Source of the DNA: Pseudooceanicola spongiae
GTDB taxonomy: Bacteria > Pseudomonadota > Alphaproteobacteria > Rhodobacterales > Rhodobacteraceae
Direction: 5' to 3'
Length of the DNA: 64,000 nucleotides
Assembly: GCF_014899185.1 (NCBI RefSeq)
Contig: NZ_CP045201.1
Coordinates: forward strand, 1-64,000
The position numbers were made by a program, and so were the translations under genes. The notes beneath the pieces are model-generated. The model ran no database searches, was not told the origin of the DNA, and worked only from the letters and a program-made list of their open reading frames with translations. This document shows positions 33,904-42,451 of the stretch, piece after piece. Each line of letters begins with the position of its first letter. Position 1 is the first letter of the stretch.

Positions 33904-34317
33904 ATGAGCGATAGGACACAACCGACGATTTACCCCGAAACGCAGTTCTACTGGGAGGGGGCGAAGCAGGGCAAACTGCTGCTGAACGCCTGCACCCCCT
34001 GTGGAAACAAGCCGTTTTTCCCGCCCAGACCGTTCTGCCCGCACTGTGGCAGCCGTGAGGTGACGGTGATGCAGGCCAGCGGACGCGGGGCGCTGCATTC
34101 CTTTGTGATCAGCCACCTGCCTGCTCCGGGGTACGAGCCGCCCTTCACGGTGGCAGTCGTCATGCTGGAGGAGGGGGTAAAAATGCTGACCAATATCATG
34201 AATTGCCCCCCCGATCCCGACCATCTGGAGCTGGATATGCCCCTTGAGTTGACCTTCGAGACACGGGGCGATCTGAAGATCCCGCAGTTCCAGCCGGCGA
34301 AAGGAGGTGCCGCATGA
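33904..34317 (+). CDS. DUF35 (rubredoxin-like zinc ribbon / OB-fold) protein
   Basis: A 137-residue protein. The ATG at 33904 has GGAG six bases upstream, while the ATG at 33898 touches it. The zinc ribbon is CTPCG followed by FCPHCG, four cysteines in two CxxC pairs at residues about 30-52, and then comes the OB-fold (FVISHLPAPGYEPPFTVAVV). DUF35 proteins bind acyl-CoA and partner with SCPx-type thiolases; in steroid degradation the DUF35 domain is needed by the Ltp2-type aldolase. Its stop overlaps the thiolase-like start (ATGA), as expected for such a complex. Confidence 0.88.
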   Translation: MSDRTQPTIYPETQFYWEGAKQGKLLLNACTPCGNKPFFPPRPFCPHCGSREVTVMQASGRGALHSFVISHLPAPGYEPPFTVAVVMLEEGVKMLTNIMNCPPDPDHLELDMPLELTFETRGDLKIPQFQPAKGGAA

Positions 34318-35459
34318 GCAAGGCAGCAATCGCAATTGTCGGCGCCGCGGAAACCACGCGCATGGGCAAGGTTCCTGAACTGAGCCAGACGGGGCTGCAT
34401 GCCGATGCCGCCCTGAACGCCATGGCCGAATGCGGACTGACCCCCGCGGATATCGACGGTATCGCCACGGCAGGCCACGATGCCGCGGAAATCGCGCAAT
34501 ACCTCGGCATCACGCCGACCTGGCTGGACAGCACTTCGGTGGGGGGATGCTCTTTCATCCTGCACGTGCGCCATGCCGCTGCAGCCATTGCGACGGGGCT
34601 CTGCAAGACGGTGCTGATCACCCATGGCGAAAGCGGGCGCTCGAACAACCGCGCGCACAGACCGCTTTTCCCCTCGATGCAGCAGCAGGAATTCGAATCC
34701 ATCTATGGCCCGCTGTTCCCGCCAGCCCGCTTCACTTTACCCGTGATGCGCAAGATGAAGGACGACGGCCTGACGATCGAGCAGCTGGCGATGGTCGCCG
34801 TGGTGCAGCGCGAATGGGCCGCTTTCCACCCGCGTGCGACCTCCCATGATCCACTCACGCTGGATGACGTCTTGTCCTCCAAGATGATCGCCTGGCCCTT
34901 CACCAAGCTGATGTGCTGCCTCGTCTCGGATGGCGGCGGCGCACTGATCCTGACCAGCGCCGAGCGGGCAAAGGACTTCCCGACCAAGCCCGTCTACCTG
35001 CGCGGTATGGGCGGCGAAAGCTGTGAGGGGCCGATGATCTCGCAGATGGAGGATTTCACCACCTCCAAGGCGTTCCGCGTCTCTGGCAAGGCCGCGTTCG
35101 AGAGCGCGGGCATCCTCCACAGCGATGTGGATCACCTGATGCTCTACGATGCCTTTGCCCATCTGCCGGTCTACGGGCTTGAGGATCTGGGCTTTGTCGG
35201 CAAGGGCGAGGGCGGTGCCTTCATCGCTGAAGGGCGCACGCGTCCGGGGGCGGAGCTGCCACTGAACACCAACGGCGGCGGGCTCAGCTATATGCATTCG
35301 GGCATGTACGGGATGTTTGCGCTGCAGGAGGGCGTGCGGCAGATGCGCGGAACCTCACCTGCGCAGGTCAAGGACGCCAAGCTCTCGGTCGTGCACGGGG
35401 TCGGCGGCATGTTCTCAGGTGCCGCGACAGCTGTGCTGACGTCGGAGGATCAGTGGTGA
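34314..35459 (+). CDS. Thiolase-like protein (SCPx family, atypical active site)
   Basis: A 381-residue protein. N-terminal MSKAAIAIVGAAETTRMGKV and the GLTPADIDGI block mark the thiolase fold. The active site differs from true thiolases. Around the nucleophile it reads VGGCSFILHVRHAAAAIATG, where the classical Cys aligns with Gly and a Cys follows. The C-terminal Cys block reads VVHGVGGMFSG, with no Cys. The His in GGGLSYMHSGMYG is kept. Loss of both standard cysteines fits the Ltp2-type retro-aldolases that work with DUF35 proteins. Thiolysis is therefore doubtful. Confidence 0.82.
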   Translation: MSKAAIAIVGAAETTRMGKVPELSQTGLHADAALNAMAECGLTPADIDGIATAGHDAAEIAQYLGITPTWLDSTSVGGCSFILHVRHAAAAIATGLCKTVLITHGESGRSNNRAHRPLFPSMQQQEFESIYGPLFPPARFTLPVMRKMKDDGLTIEQLAMVAVVQREWAAFHPRATSHDPLTLDDVLSSKMIAWPFTKLMCCLVSDGGGALILTSAERAKDFPTKPVYLRGMGGESCEGPMISQMEDFTTSKAFRVSGKAAFESAGILHSDVDHLMLYDAFAHLPVYGLEDLGFVGKGEGGAFIAEGRTRPGAELPLNTNGGGLSYMHSGMYGMFALQEGVRQMRGTSPAQVKDAKLSVVHGVGGMFSGAATAVLTSEDQW

Positions 35460-36244
35460 GCCGCTTCGCAGGGCGCCACGTTGTCGTTTCGGGCGGCACC
35501 AGCGGTATCAATCTGGGCGTGGCTCGGATGTTTGCCCGCGAAGGGGCACAGATCTTTGTCTTTTCGCGCAGTGCCGACAACGTCGAGAGTGCCGTGGCAG
35601 AGCTGCGCGCGATTGGCGCGCAGGCTGAGGGGGTCTCGGCGGACGTGCGGAATGCGCAGGCGGTTGGCGATGCCATGGCGCAGGCCGTTTCAGCCTTTGG
35701 TCCGATTGACGTGCTGATTTCTGGCGCGGCGGGGAATTTCGTGGCCCGCGCAAGCGACATTTCCACCAACGGCTTCCGCGCGGTGATGGAGATCGACGTG
35801 CTGGGAACGCATCACGTCATGCACGCCGCCTATCCGCATCTGCGCAGGCCCGGTGCCTCGATCATCAATATCTCTGCCGCGCAGGCGCAGGTGGCAATGA
35901 TCGGGCAAGCCCATGTCTGCGCCGCCAAGGCAGGCGTGGACATGCTGACCCGGACGCTGGCGCTGGAGTGGGGCCCGGAAGGCATTCGCGTGAACTCGGT
36001 CCTGCCGGGCCCCATCGGGGATACCGAAGGCATGAAGCGGCTCGCGCCTGACGCGGCTTCGATCGCGGCCAAAGTCGCCTCTGTTCCCCTGCGGCGGATG
36101 GGAGAGATCGAGGATGTGGCGCAGCTCTGCGGGTTCCTGTGTTCGGGGGCGGCGAGCTATATCACTGGTGCCGTCATTCCGGTGGATGGCGGCGCGATCC
36201 TGAACCCAATGCCGACGCGGATGGAGGCGTTCATAGATGGCTGA
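35456..36244 (+). CDS. SDR oxidoreductase, 2,4-dienoyl-CoA reductase-like
   Basis: A 262-residue SDR. GTG at 35456 overlaps the thiolase-like stop (GTGA). The cofactor loop is SGGTSGINLGVA and the NAG motif is degenerate (SGAAGN). The usual catalytic Tyr is absent: where YxxxK is expected the protein has HVCAAKAG, keeping only the Lys. This is typical of the 2,4-dienoyl-CoA reductase branch (AAKAG) acting on enoyl-CoA with NADPH. The glycine-rich C-terminus ends in ITGAVIPVDGG. Fourth gene of the operon. Confidence 0.82.
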   Translation: MSRFAGRHVVVSGGTSGINLGVARMFAREGAQIFVFSRSADNVESAVAELRAIGAQAEGVSADVRNAQAVGDAMAQAVSAFGPIDVLISGAAGNFVARASDISTNGFRAVMEIDVLGTHHVMHAAYPHLRRPGASIINISAAQAQVAMIGQAHVCAAKAGVDMLTRTLALEWGPEGIRVNSVLPGPIGDTEGMKRLAPDAASIAAKVASVPLRRMGEIEDVAQLCGFLCSGAASYITGAVIPVDGGAILNPMPTRMEAFIDG

Positions 36245-38711
36245 GGAAAGGGATGCGGCAAAAGGCGCTCTGGCAGGTCTGCGGGTTCTCGATCTGAGCG
36301 ATCATCGCGGCGCGATGGCGGGACGACTGCTGGGGCTGATGGGGGCAGATGTGCTCGTCGTCGAACCGGAGGTGGGCAGCGCCGCCCGGCAGCAGTCGCC
36401 CTTTGACGGCGACGGAAACTCGTTGTTCTGGCGCGCTTATGGTACTGGCCGACGGTCGTTGATACTGGACCGCGCGACTGAGCGCGCTCGGCTGGAGGCG
36501 CTGGCGGCGGTGGCCGACGTCGTGATCGAGGCGGGCACGGCCTCAGAGGGGTTTTTGCAGACAGAGGCTCTGCACCAGCGAAACCCGGGCCTCGTTCACC
36601 TGATGATCACGCCCTATGGCCTCGACGGTCCGAAGGCCGAATATCTGTCCAGCGACCTGACACTTTGGGCCGCGGGAGGTGCCCTGAAGCCGACCGAAGC
36701 GCAGGCCGGTATCCCGACCCGTATCAGCCTGCCGCAGAGCTGGCACCATGCGGCGGCGGATGGTGTTTGTGGCGTGATGATAGCGCTGGAGGCGCGGCGT
36801 CGCACGGGGCAGGGGCAGCAGGTCGTGACCTCGGTTCAGGCCTCGGTCACGCAATCGACGCTAAGCCTCAGTCTTGCCGCGCGGATCGGTCATGCTGACT
36901 ATGTTTTCAGGCCCGAAATCCGGTCAAAGAAACGCCGTGAGCTGGATCTGAGCGGTTCCGGCTCACGTACGCAGCGCTCCAAGTGGCCGGTGCGTGACGG
37001 GCTGGTAGAGATGCACCTCGCCCTTGGACCGGCTGCAGGGCGGTTCACCAACGCGCTTTTTGCCCTGATGCACCGGCGCGGTGCCTGTTCCGCTGAATTC
37101 GCGGCATGGGACTGGGTGGCTCTGCCGCCTCTCATCGAGAACGATGAAATATCCGAGGCGCAACTTGAACAGGCCCGCAGCGAGGTCGCCGCCTTCCTCG
37201 CGCCGATGACAAAGGCCGGGGCTGTGGAGATGGCGCTGGAGCATCGTCTGATGCTGGCGCCGATCATGGATACGGCGGATCTGGATGTCAGCCCGCACGC
37301 CGCGGCGCGCAACTTTTTTCACGTGATCGACGGGTTGCGCCTGCCGGGGGATCTGGCGCGCGGTTTTGCCGAAGGCTTCGTCGTGCCCTGCGCCGCGCCC
37401 GCCAAGGGCGCGGGCGGGACAGCGGCGGAGGCCGAATGGCTGGACGCCGCCCCGAGGGTTGCCGTACCTTTCGCGCCTGCAATGGCCCGTGCGAAGGGCG
37501 CTGCTGCGACTCCGCTGGAGGGGCTGACGGTGCTTGATCTGTCTTGGGTCGTCGCCGGGCCGATGATCGGGCGTTGTCTGAGCGATTTTGGGGCGCGGGT
37601 GATCCGGGTGGAAAGTCGCAAGAAACTGGAAACCGCGCGTGTCACCGGACCCTATCCGGGCGGCGAGAAAAATCCCGAAAAATCGGGCCTTTTTGAAAAC
37701 TGCAACGCGGGCAAGCTGGGCGTGACGCTGGACCTGAGTTCCGAGGCGGGCCGCGCCGTGTTGCGCGACCTTGCTGCGCAGGCGGATGTGCTCGTCGAGA
37801 GCTTTGCGCCCGGACAGATGGCCCGCTGGGGCCTGTCGCATGATGTCCTGGCCGAGGTAAATCCCGGGCTGGTGATGTTGTCGACCTCGCTGATGGGGCA
37901 GAGCGGACCGTGGCACCGACTGGCGGGCTTTGGCAATATCGGGGCGGCCATGTCGGGTCTGCAAATGCTCGCAGGACAGGAAGGCGTGCCTCCCGTCGGA
38001 CCCTACGGTCCATATACCGATTTCGTCGCGCCGCGTCTGGCGCTGCCCGTCCTGTTGGCCGCGCTGGAGAGACGTCGGCAAACCGGGCAGGGTGCCTGGC
38101 TCGACGTCTCTCAGGCCGAAGCCGGTATGCAGTTCATCGCCGAGGCCTTTGCGCAGTACAGCGCGACCGGGCAGCTCCCCGTGGCGCGGGCAAACCGTGA
38201 CCCGCTGATCTGTCCCAACAACGTCTATCCGTGTCGCGTGGCCCATGGTGAGACCGCGTGGATCGCGATCTCTGTGTCCGATGATGCCGTTTGGGGGGCG
38301 TTGGCGGCTGCGGTGGGGCTTGAGGAGTCGACATGGCCGGACAGAGCCGCGCGGCAGGCCGCCGAGGTGGATATCGATGCCTCGATCTCGGCTTGGACGC
38401 GTGATCAGGATCCGGGGGATCTTGAGGTGCTGCTTCAGGGGCTGCGGGTTCCGGCTGCTGTCGTCGCAGATACGACGGATCTGGCGCGCGACCCGCAATT
38501 GGCGGCCTGGGGCCATTTCGTGGAGCTGCCGCGGGGCGACCAGACCGTCGCGGTGGTGGAGGCCTGCCGCTTCAAGCTGAGCGAGACACCTGGAAAACCG
38601 CGGATGGCACCGCCGCATTTAGGACGCGATACCGACGCGATACTGACGCAGGTGCTGCACTACGCCCCCCAGAGGATCAGGGACCTGCGCGAGGCCGGCG
38701 TGCTGGACTGA
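36237..38711 (+). CDS. Double-domain CaiB/BaiF CoA-transferase
   Basis: An 824-residue protein, about twice the family's usual 380-400. It has two complete family III CoA-transferase modules in tandem, residues about 10-400 and 420-820. Each begins with the typical strand (LRVLDLSDHRGAMAGRLLGL; LTVLDLSWVVAGPMIGRCLS), and candidate catalytic aspartates stand at 175 (AADGVCG) and 595 (YTDFVAP). Since the family works as interlocked dimers, a fused pair may be a pseudo-dimer, with one active domain or two specificities. It overlaps the SDR by eight bases and ends the operon before a strong terminator. Confidence 0.88.
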   Translation: MAEERDAAKGALAGLRVLDLSDHRGAMAGRLLGLMGADVLVVEPEVGSAARQQSPFDGDGNSLFWRAYGTGRRSLILDRATERARLEALAAVADVVIEAGTASEGFLQTEALHQRNPGLVHLMITPYGLDGPKAEYLSSDLTLWAAGGALKPTEAQAGIPTRISLPQSWHHAAADGVCGVMIALEARRRTGQGQQVVTSVQASVTQSTLSLSLAARIGHADYVFRPEIRSKKRRELDLSGSGSRTQRSKWPVRDGLVEMHLALGPAAGRFTNALFALMHRRGACSAEFAAWDWVALPPLIENDEISEAQLEQARSEVAAFLAPMTKAGAVEMALEHRLMLAPIMDTADLDVSPHAAARNFFHVIDGLRLPGDLARGFAEGFVVPCAAPAKGAGGTAAEAEWLDAAPRVAVPFAPAMARAKGAAATPLEGLTVLDLSWVVAGPMIGRCLSDFGARVIRVESRKKLETARVTGPYPGGEKNPEKSGLFENCNAGKLGVTLDLSSEAGRAVLRDLAAQADVLVESFAPGQMARWGLSHDVLAEVNPGLVMLSTSLMGQSGPWHRLAGFGNIGAAMSGLQMLAGQEGVPPVGPYGPYTDFVAPRLALPVLLAALERRRQTGQGAWLDVSQAEAGMQFIAEAFAQYSATGQLPVARANRDPLICPNNVYPCRVAHGETAWIAISVSDDAVWGALAAAVGLEESTWPDRAARQAAEVDIDASISAWTRDQDPGDLEVLLQGLRVPAAVVADTTDLARDPQLAAWGHFVELPRGDQTVAVVEACRFKLSETPGKPRMAPPHLGRDTDAILTQVLHYAPQRIRDLREAGVLD

Positions 38712-38752
38712 TCGACGAAGTCGGGCTGTTTGTTTGCCCGAAAATAGAAACG

Positions 38753-38790
38753 AAAAAGGCCCGGGCGCAGTCAAGCGCCCGGGCCTTTTT
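38753..38790. terminator. Bidirectional rho-independent terminator
   Basis: AAAAAGGCCCGGGCGC pairs perfectly with its complement around a six-base loop, a 16-bp stem with A-run and U-run flanks. It serves the converging transferase gene (+) and the crotonase gene (-). Confidence 0.93.
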
Positions 38791-38796
38791 GCGGCC

Positions 38797-39594
38797 TCAG
38801 CGAAAATCGAATTTAGGAGGTTGTTTGTCGCTAAACCGTTGAATCGCCTCGCGATGATAGTGCGAGGACAGGCATATGGATTGCGCCTGCGCTTCCATGG
38901 CCAGCAGCGCCTCGTCGTCCAGTTCCAGCGCTTTTGACGCGATTTGCTTGGTCAGACGGAAAGCGGTCGGTGATGTGTCGCACATCATGCGCGCCATCTC
39001 CATCGCCCGGGGGAGGAGAGCCTCCGGCGCCATGACCTCCATCACCAGCCCGAGGCGCAGGGCTTCCTCTGCCAAGACAGTACGCCCGGTGTAGAACAGC
39101 TCTTTCGCGCGCTGCAATCCAACGATGCGCGGAAGCGTGTAGAACAGGTTGCCATCGGGGACCGCCCCGACCTTGCAGAAAGATGCGCCGAAACTGGCCC
39201 GGTCCGAGGCGAGCAGAATGTCCCCCGCGCAGGCAAGGCCGAAGCCAGCCCCAAAGGCCGGGCCATCGATGGCGCAGATCAGCGGCACCGGCAGATCGCG
39301 CAGGCGACGGATCCAGCCGTGCAGCTGGGCCATCCGACCGATCACATCCTCGGCGCCGGAGGTTTCGCCCGCACGGTGCCGTGCGAGCATGGCCTTCAGG
39401 TCGCCCCCGGCGGAAAAGACACCGCCGCTGCCTGTCAGCACCACGGCGCGCAGATCCGTTTTCTGGTGCAGGTCTTCCATGGCGCGGATGAAGTCAGCGC
39501 GCATCTGTTCTGACAAAGCGTTGCGCGATGCCGGCTCGGACATTTCCAGCAGGGCAATCGACGCGTCATAGGTGACTTTAAGACCCCCGGTCAT
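38797..39594 (-). CDS. Enoyl-CoA hydratase/isomerase family protein, catalytic glutamates missing
   Basis: A 265-residue crotonase-fold protein. Start 39594 overlaps the ligase stop (ATGA); the longer frame to 39801 is inside the ligase gene. The oxyanion hole SAGGDLKAML (61-70) and GAGFGLACAGDI (115-126) are present. The two glutamates of true hydratases are absent: Gly 119 and Phe 139 occupy those places, with the later VPDGN conserved. The protein is more likely an isomerase, hydrolase or C-C lyase of the family than a simple hydratase. Last gene of a three-gene minus-strand operon. Confidence 0.85.
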   Translation of the reverse strand: MTGGLKVTYDASIALLEMSEPASRNALSEQMRADFIRAMEDLHQKTDLRAVVLTGSGGVFSAGGDLKAMLARHRAGETSGAEDVIGRMAQLHGWIRRLRDLPVPLICAIDGPAFGAGFGLACAGDILLASDRASFGASFCKVGAVPDGNLFYTLPRIVGLQRAKELFYTGRTVLAEEALRLGLVMEVMAPEALLPRAMEMARMMCDTSPTAFRLTKQIASKALELDDEALLAMEAQAQSICLSSHYHREAIQRFSDKQPPKFDFR

Positions 39595-41171
39595 GCCTCG
39601 CATCCTTTCAGTATTTCGGTTTTCAGTTTGGTCTTGTCGATCTTGTTGGTGGGCGACAGTGGCAGGGGGCCATCCCATATCGTGATGCCGCGCGGTGCCT
39701 TGTAGTGGGCGATCCACTCGCGGCAGTGGGTGATCAGCTCCTCCGGGGTGGCGGATTTTCCCGAATGGAAGGCGACGACGGCGTGAACAGCCTCCCCCCA
39801 TTTTTCATGAGGCATGCCAAGGACCGCGGCCTGCGCCACAGCGGGGTGCTTGCACAGGCAATTCTCCGTCTCGATCGGATAGACATTTTCGCCGCCCGAG
39901 ATGATCATCTCCTTCGTCCGCCCGGAAAGGAAAAGGTATCCGTCCTCGTCAAGGTAGCCCGCGTCGCCCGTGTGATAGAAGCCGCCGCGCAGCGCCTGAC
40001 GTGTGTCTTCGGGGCGGTTCCAATAGCCGTTCATCACCTGCGGGCCGCGCACCATGATCTCGCCCGGCTGACCGGGGGGGAGGGGGCGTTCGCTCTCGTC
40101 CATGATGCGCAGGTCGCAATACAGGATCGGTTTGCCCACCGAAGACAGCTTGCTGATCATCGGGTTGCCGGGCACGTGGTCAGCCGGGATCAGCACCGAC
40201 AGCACTGGCGAGGTCTCCGTCATGCCGTATCCCTGGCAGAAGGTGACGCCGGGGATGGCGGCAATGGCGCGCTCCATCAAGGGCAGGGGCATAGGTGCCG
40301 CACCATAAGTCAGTACTCGTATTGAGGAAAAATCGAACTTGTCGAAGTCCGGGTGGTTCATGATCATCGACAGCATTGTCGGCACCAGCGTCATGGTCGT
40401 GATCCGCTGAGCCTCGATCATCCGCATGGTCTCTTCGACCTCGAAGCGGGATTGCACCACCATTGTCGTGCCGTAGGCGACGGCCGTATAGACGCGGCTG
40501 CCGGTGCCGAGATGGAACAGAGGCCCGGAGAGGAGCAGGATGTCATCCGTCCGGTAGCCGTAAAGATGGCCGGACCCGGTGGCATTCATTGTCAGGTTCG
40601 TATGCGACAGCATGACGCCCTTCGGCACGCCGGTTGTGCCTGAGGTGTAGAAGATGATCATGGTCTCGTCGCCGCCGGTGGCGATGTCGTCAAAGGCTTC
40701 GTCCGCGACCGGGTCAGACTCGGCAATCAGCTGTTCGTAGAACTGCGTCCCTTCGGGCATCTCGACCGTTGGGGTGTCCCAGTCGGCATAGATAAGATGC
40801 CTGATCGAGGGGCAGCGCGCCTGCAGGATGGCCGCTCGCGCGGCGTGATGGCGGTCGACGACCAGCACGTTGGGGGTGCAATCGGCGATGACGTCGACCA
40901 TTTCCTGTTCCGACAGACGGTAATTGAGGGGAACGGACAGCGCGCCGATGGCGCAGGGCACATAGTACATCTCCACCAGCCAATGCGAGTTGTTCCCCAG
41001 CGTCGCGACCCGATCGCCCGGAATGACGCCGAGGTCGATCATGGCCTTGCCCATCTTGTGGATCCGGGTCGAAAACTCGGCCCAGGTAAAGCTGCGGCCC
41101 TCGAAATGCGTGGCCCTCTTCTCGGGGGTATGGAAAGCATGTTTGCGGATATAGTCGGGAAAGCGCATCAT
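39591..41171 (-). CDS. Acyl-CoA ligase (AMP-forming)
   Basis: A 526-residue ANL-superfamily ligase starting at the ATG that overlaps the acyl-CoA dehydrogenase stop. The P-loop motif is IIFYTSGTTGVPKGVMLSHT, the A5 motif is QGYGMTETSP, the A7/A8 region is YHTGDAGYLDEDGYLFLSGR, and the A10 Lys is in LSPTNKIDKTKL. It activates a carboxylic acid to its acyl-CoA through an acyl-AMP. Together with the dehydrogenase and crotonase it forms the first steps of a beta-oxidation-like route. Substrate chain type is unknown. Confidence 0.9.
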   Translation of the reverse strand: MMRFPDYIRKHAFHTPEKRATHFEGRSFTWAEFSTRIHKMGKAMIDLGVIPGDRVATLGNNSHWLVEMYYVPCAIGALSVPLNYRLSEQEMVDVIADCTPNVLVVDRHHAARAAILQARCPSIRHLIYADWDTPTVEMPEGTQFYEQLIAESDPVADEAFDDIATGGDETMIIFYTSGTTGVPKGVMLSHTNLTMNATGSGHLYGYRTDDILLLSGPLFHLGTGSRVYTAVAYGTTMVVQSRFEVEETMRMIEAQRITTMTLVPTMLSMIMNHPDFDKFDFSSIRVLTYGAAPMPLPLMERAIAAIPGVTFCQGYGMTETSPVLSVLIPADHVPGNPMISKLSSVGKPILYCDLRIMDESERPLPPGQPGEIMVRGPQVMNGYWNRPEDTRQALRGGFYHTGDAGYLDEDGYLFLSGRTKEMIISGGENVYPIETENCLCKHPAVAQAAVLGMPHEKWGEAVHAVVAFHSGKSATPEELITHCREWIAHYKAPRGITIWDGPLPLSPTNKIDKTKLKTEILKGCEA

Positions 41172-42319
41172 CCCCGGTCTCCGGTAAGCTGGCGGCCGAT
41201 GATCTCGCGCATGATTTCGCCCGTGCCGCCTGCGATGCGGCCTACTCTCGCATCTGCCCAGGCCCGTGCGATGGGGTATTCCCACATATAGCCGTAGCCG
41301 CCGAACATCTGCAGCATGTCGTCCAGACACCGGCACAGGGTTTCCGAGGTCAGCATCTTGCCAATGGCGGCGTCCACGGAATCGAGTTCGCCCTGCATGT
41401 GCATCTCGAGACAGCGGTCGGTGAAGACCCGCAAAAGAACGGCCTGCGCCTTGATTTCAGCCAGCTTGAAGCGCGTGTTCTGGAAGTCGGCGATGGTGCG
41501 GCCAAACGCCTTGCGCTGCGTTACGTGTTCAACGGTCCACTCCAGCGCAGCCTCAAGTGCAGAGGTGGCACGGACGCATTGCAGCAGCCGTTCCTGGGGC
41601 AACTGTTGCATCAGGTGCACGAACCCGCGACCCTCGGTGCCGAGCAGGCTGGAGGCGGGGACCCGCATGTCGTCAAAGAACAGTTCGGCAGTGTCCTGAG
41701 CCTTCCAGCCCAGCTTGTCCAGCAGCGGTCCCTTGCGGAAACCGGGGGTGTCTGTCGGCACGAGGATCAGACTTGTGCCCTTTGCACCCAAGGTGGGGTC
41801 GGTCTTGCAGGCCAGCACCAGAATATCGCAATTTCCGCCGTTGGTGATAAAGACCTTCTGGCCGTTGATGATATAATCGTCGCCGTCGCGCACGGCTGTC
41901 GTCTTGATGCCCTGAACGTCGGATCCTGCGGCGGGTTCGGTCATTGCGATCGCGCCGATCGCCTCACCGCTGGCCATCTTCGGCAACCATTCAGACTTTT
42001 GAGCCTCGGTGCCGTAATGCAGGATATAGGGCGCGACGATGTCGGAATGCAGCGAAAACCCGGGGCCCATGGCACCGACGCGGGCCAGCTCCTCCATCAC
42101 CACCATCGAGAACAGGAAGTCGGCGCCGGCCCCGCCGTATTCTTCTGGCATGGCAGCGCAGAGCAGACCGTTCTCGCCGGCCTTGCGCCAAGCCTCCCGG
42201 CTGACGCGGCCGTCCTTTTCCCACTCAGCATGGTTGGGCTCGATCTCGGCTTTGACAAAGCGCCGGATCTGGTCGCGAAACATCTCGTGGTCTTCTTTGA
42301 ATACAGTGCGCCTGAACAT
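41168..42319 (-). CDS. Acyl-CoA dehydrogenase
   Basis: A 383-residue FAD enzyme. Start 42319 has GGGAGGAG upstream; the frame to 42382 runs into the operator region. It has the MTEPAAGSDVQGIKTTA and FITNGGNCDI flavin-site segments and the C-terminal GRIAGGTGEIMREIIGR. The catalytic Glu is probably in LPQERLL, as in long-chain and isovaleryl-type dehydrogenases, because the other common position reads GGT. It introduces the alpha-beta double bond of an acyl-CoA and passes electrons to ETF. First gene of the minus operon, divergent from the SDR at 42452. Confidence 0.92.
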   Translation of the reverse strand: MFRRTVFKEDHEMFRDQIRRFVKAEIEPNHAEWEKDGRVSREAWRKAGENGLLCAAMPEEYGGAGADFLFSMVVMEELARVGAMGPGFSLHSDIVAPYILHYGTEAQKSEWLPKMASGEAIGAIAMTEPAAGSDVQGIKTTAVRDGDDYIINGQKVFITNGGNCDILVLACKTDPTLGAKGTSLILVPTDTPGFRKGPLLDKLGWKAQDTAELFFDDMRVPASSLLGTEGRGFVHLMQQLPQERLLQCVRATSALEAALEWTVEHVTQRKAFGRTIADFQNTRFKLAEIKAQAVLLRVFTDRCLEMHMQGELDSVDAAIGKMLTSETLCRCLDDMLQMFGGYGYMWEYPIARAWADARVGRIAGGTGEIMREIIGRQLTGDRG

Positions 42320-42387
42320 CGGCGATCTCCTCCCTATACGCGCACGACGCGGAACACCGGCGTGCATGTCTCCTGAGCTCATTTATA

Positions 42388-42414
42388 ATTAGCTTGCAAA
42401 TAGTAATCAAGATA
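42388..42414. promoter_or_regulatory. Operator-like site B (MarR-type) in the acyl-CoA dehydrogenase/SDR divergent region
   Basis: A 27-base element, ATTAGCTTGCA to AGATA, with CTTG/CAAG half-site cores around a centre at 42402. It lies between start codons 42319 (-) and 42452 (+), so it can control both. It shares 23 of 27 bases with site A at 32960 and about 15 of 21 with the core of site C at 46226-46246. Confidence 0.65.
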
Positions 42415-42451
42415 ATTAACTTTGAAGGGGACACAGAGGAGGAGGAGCGCA

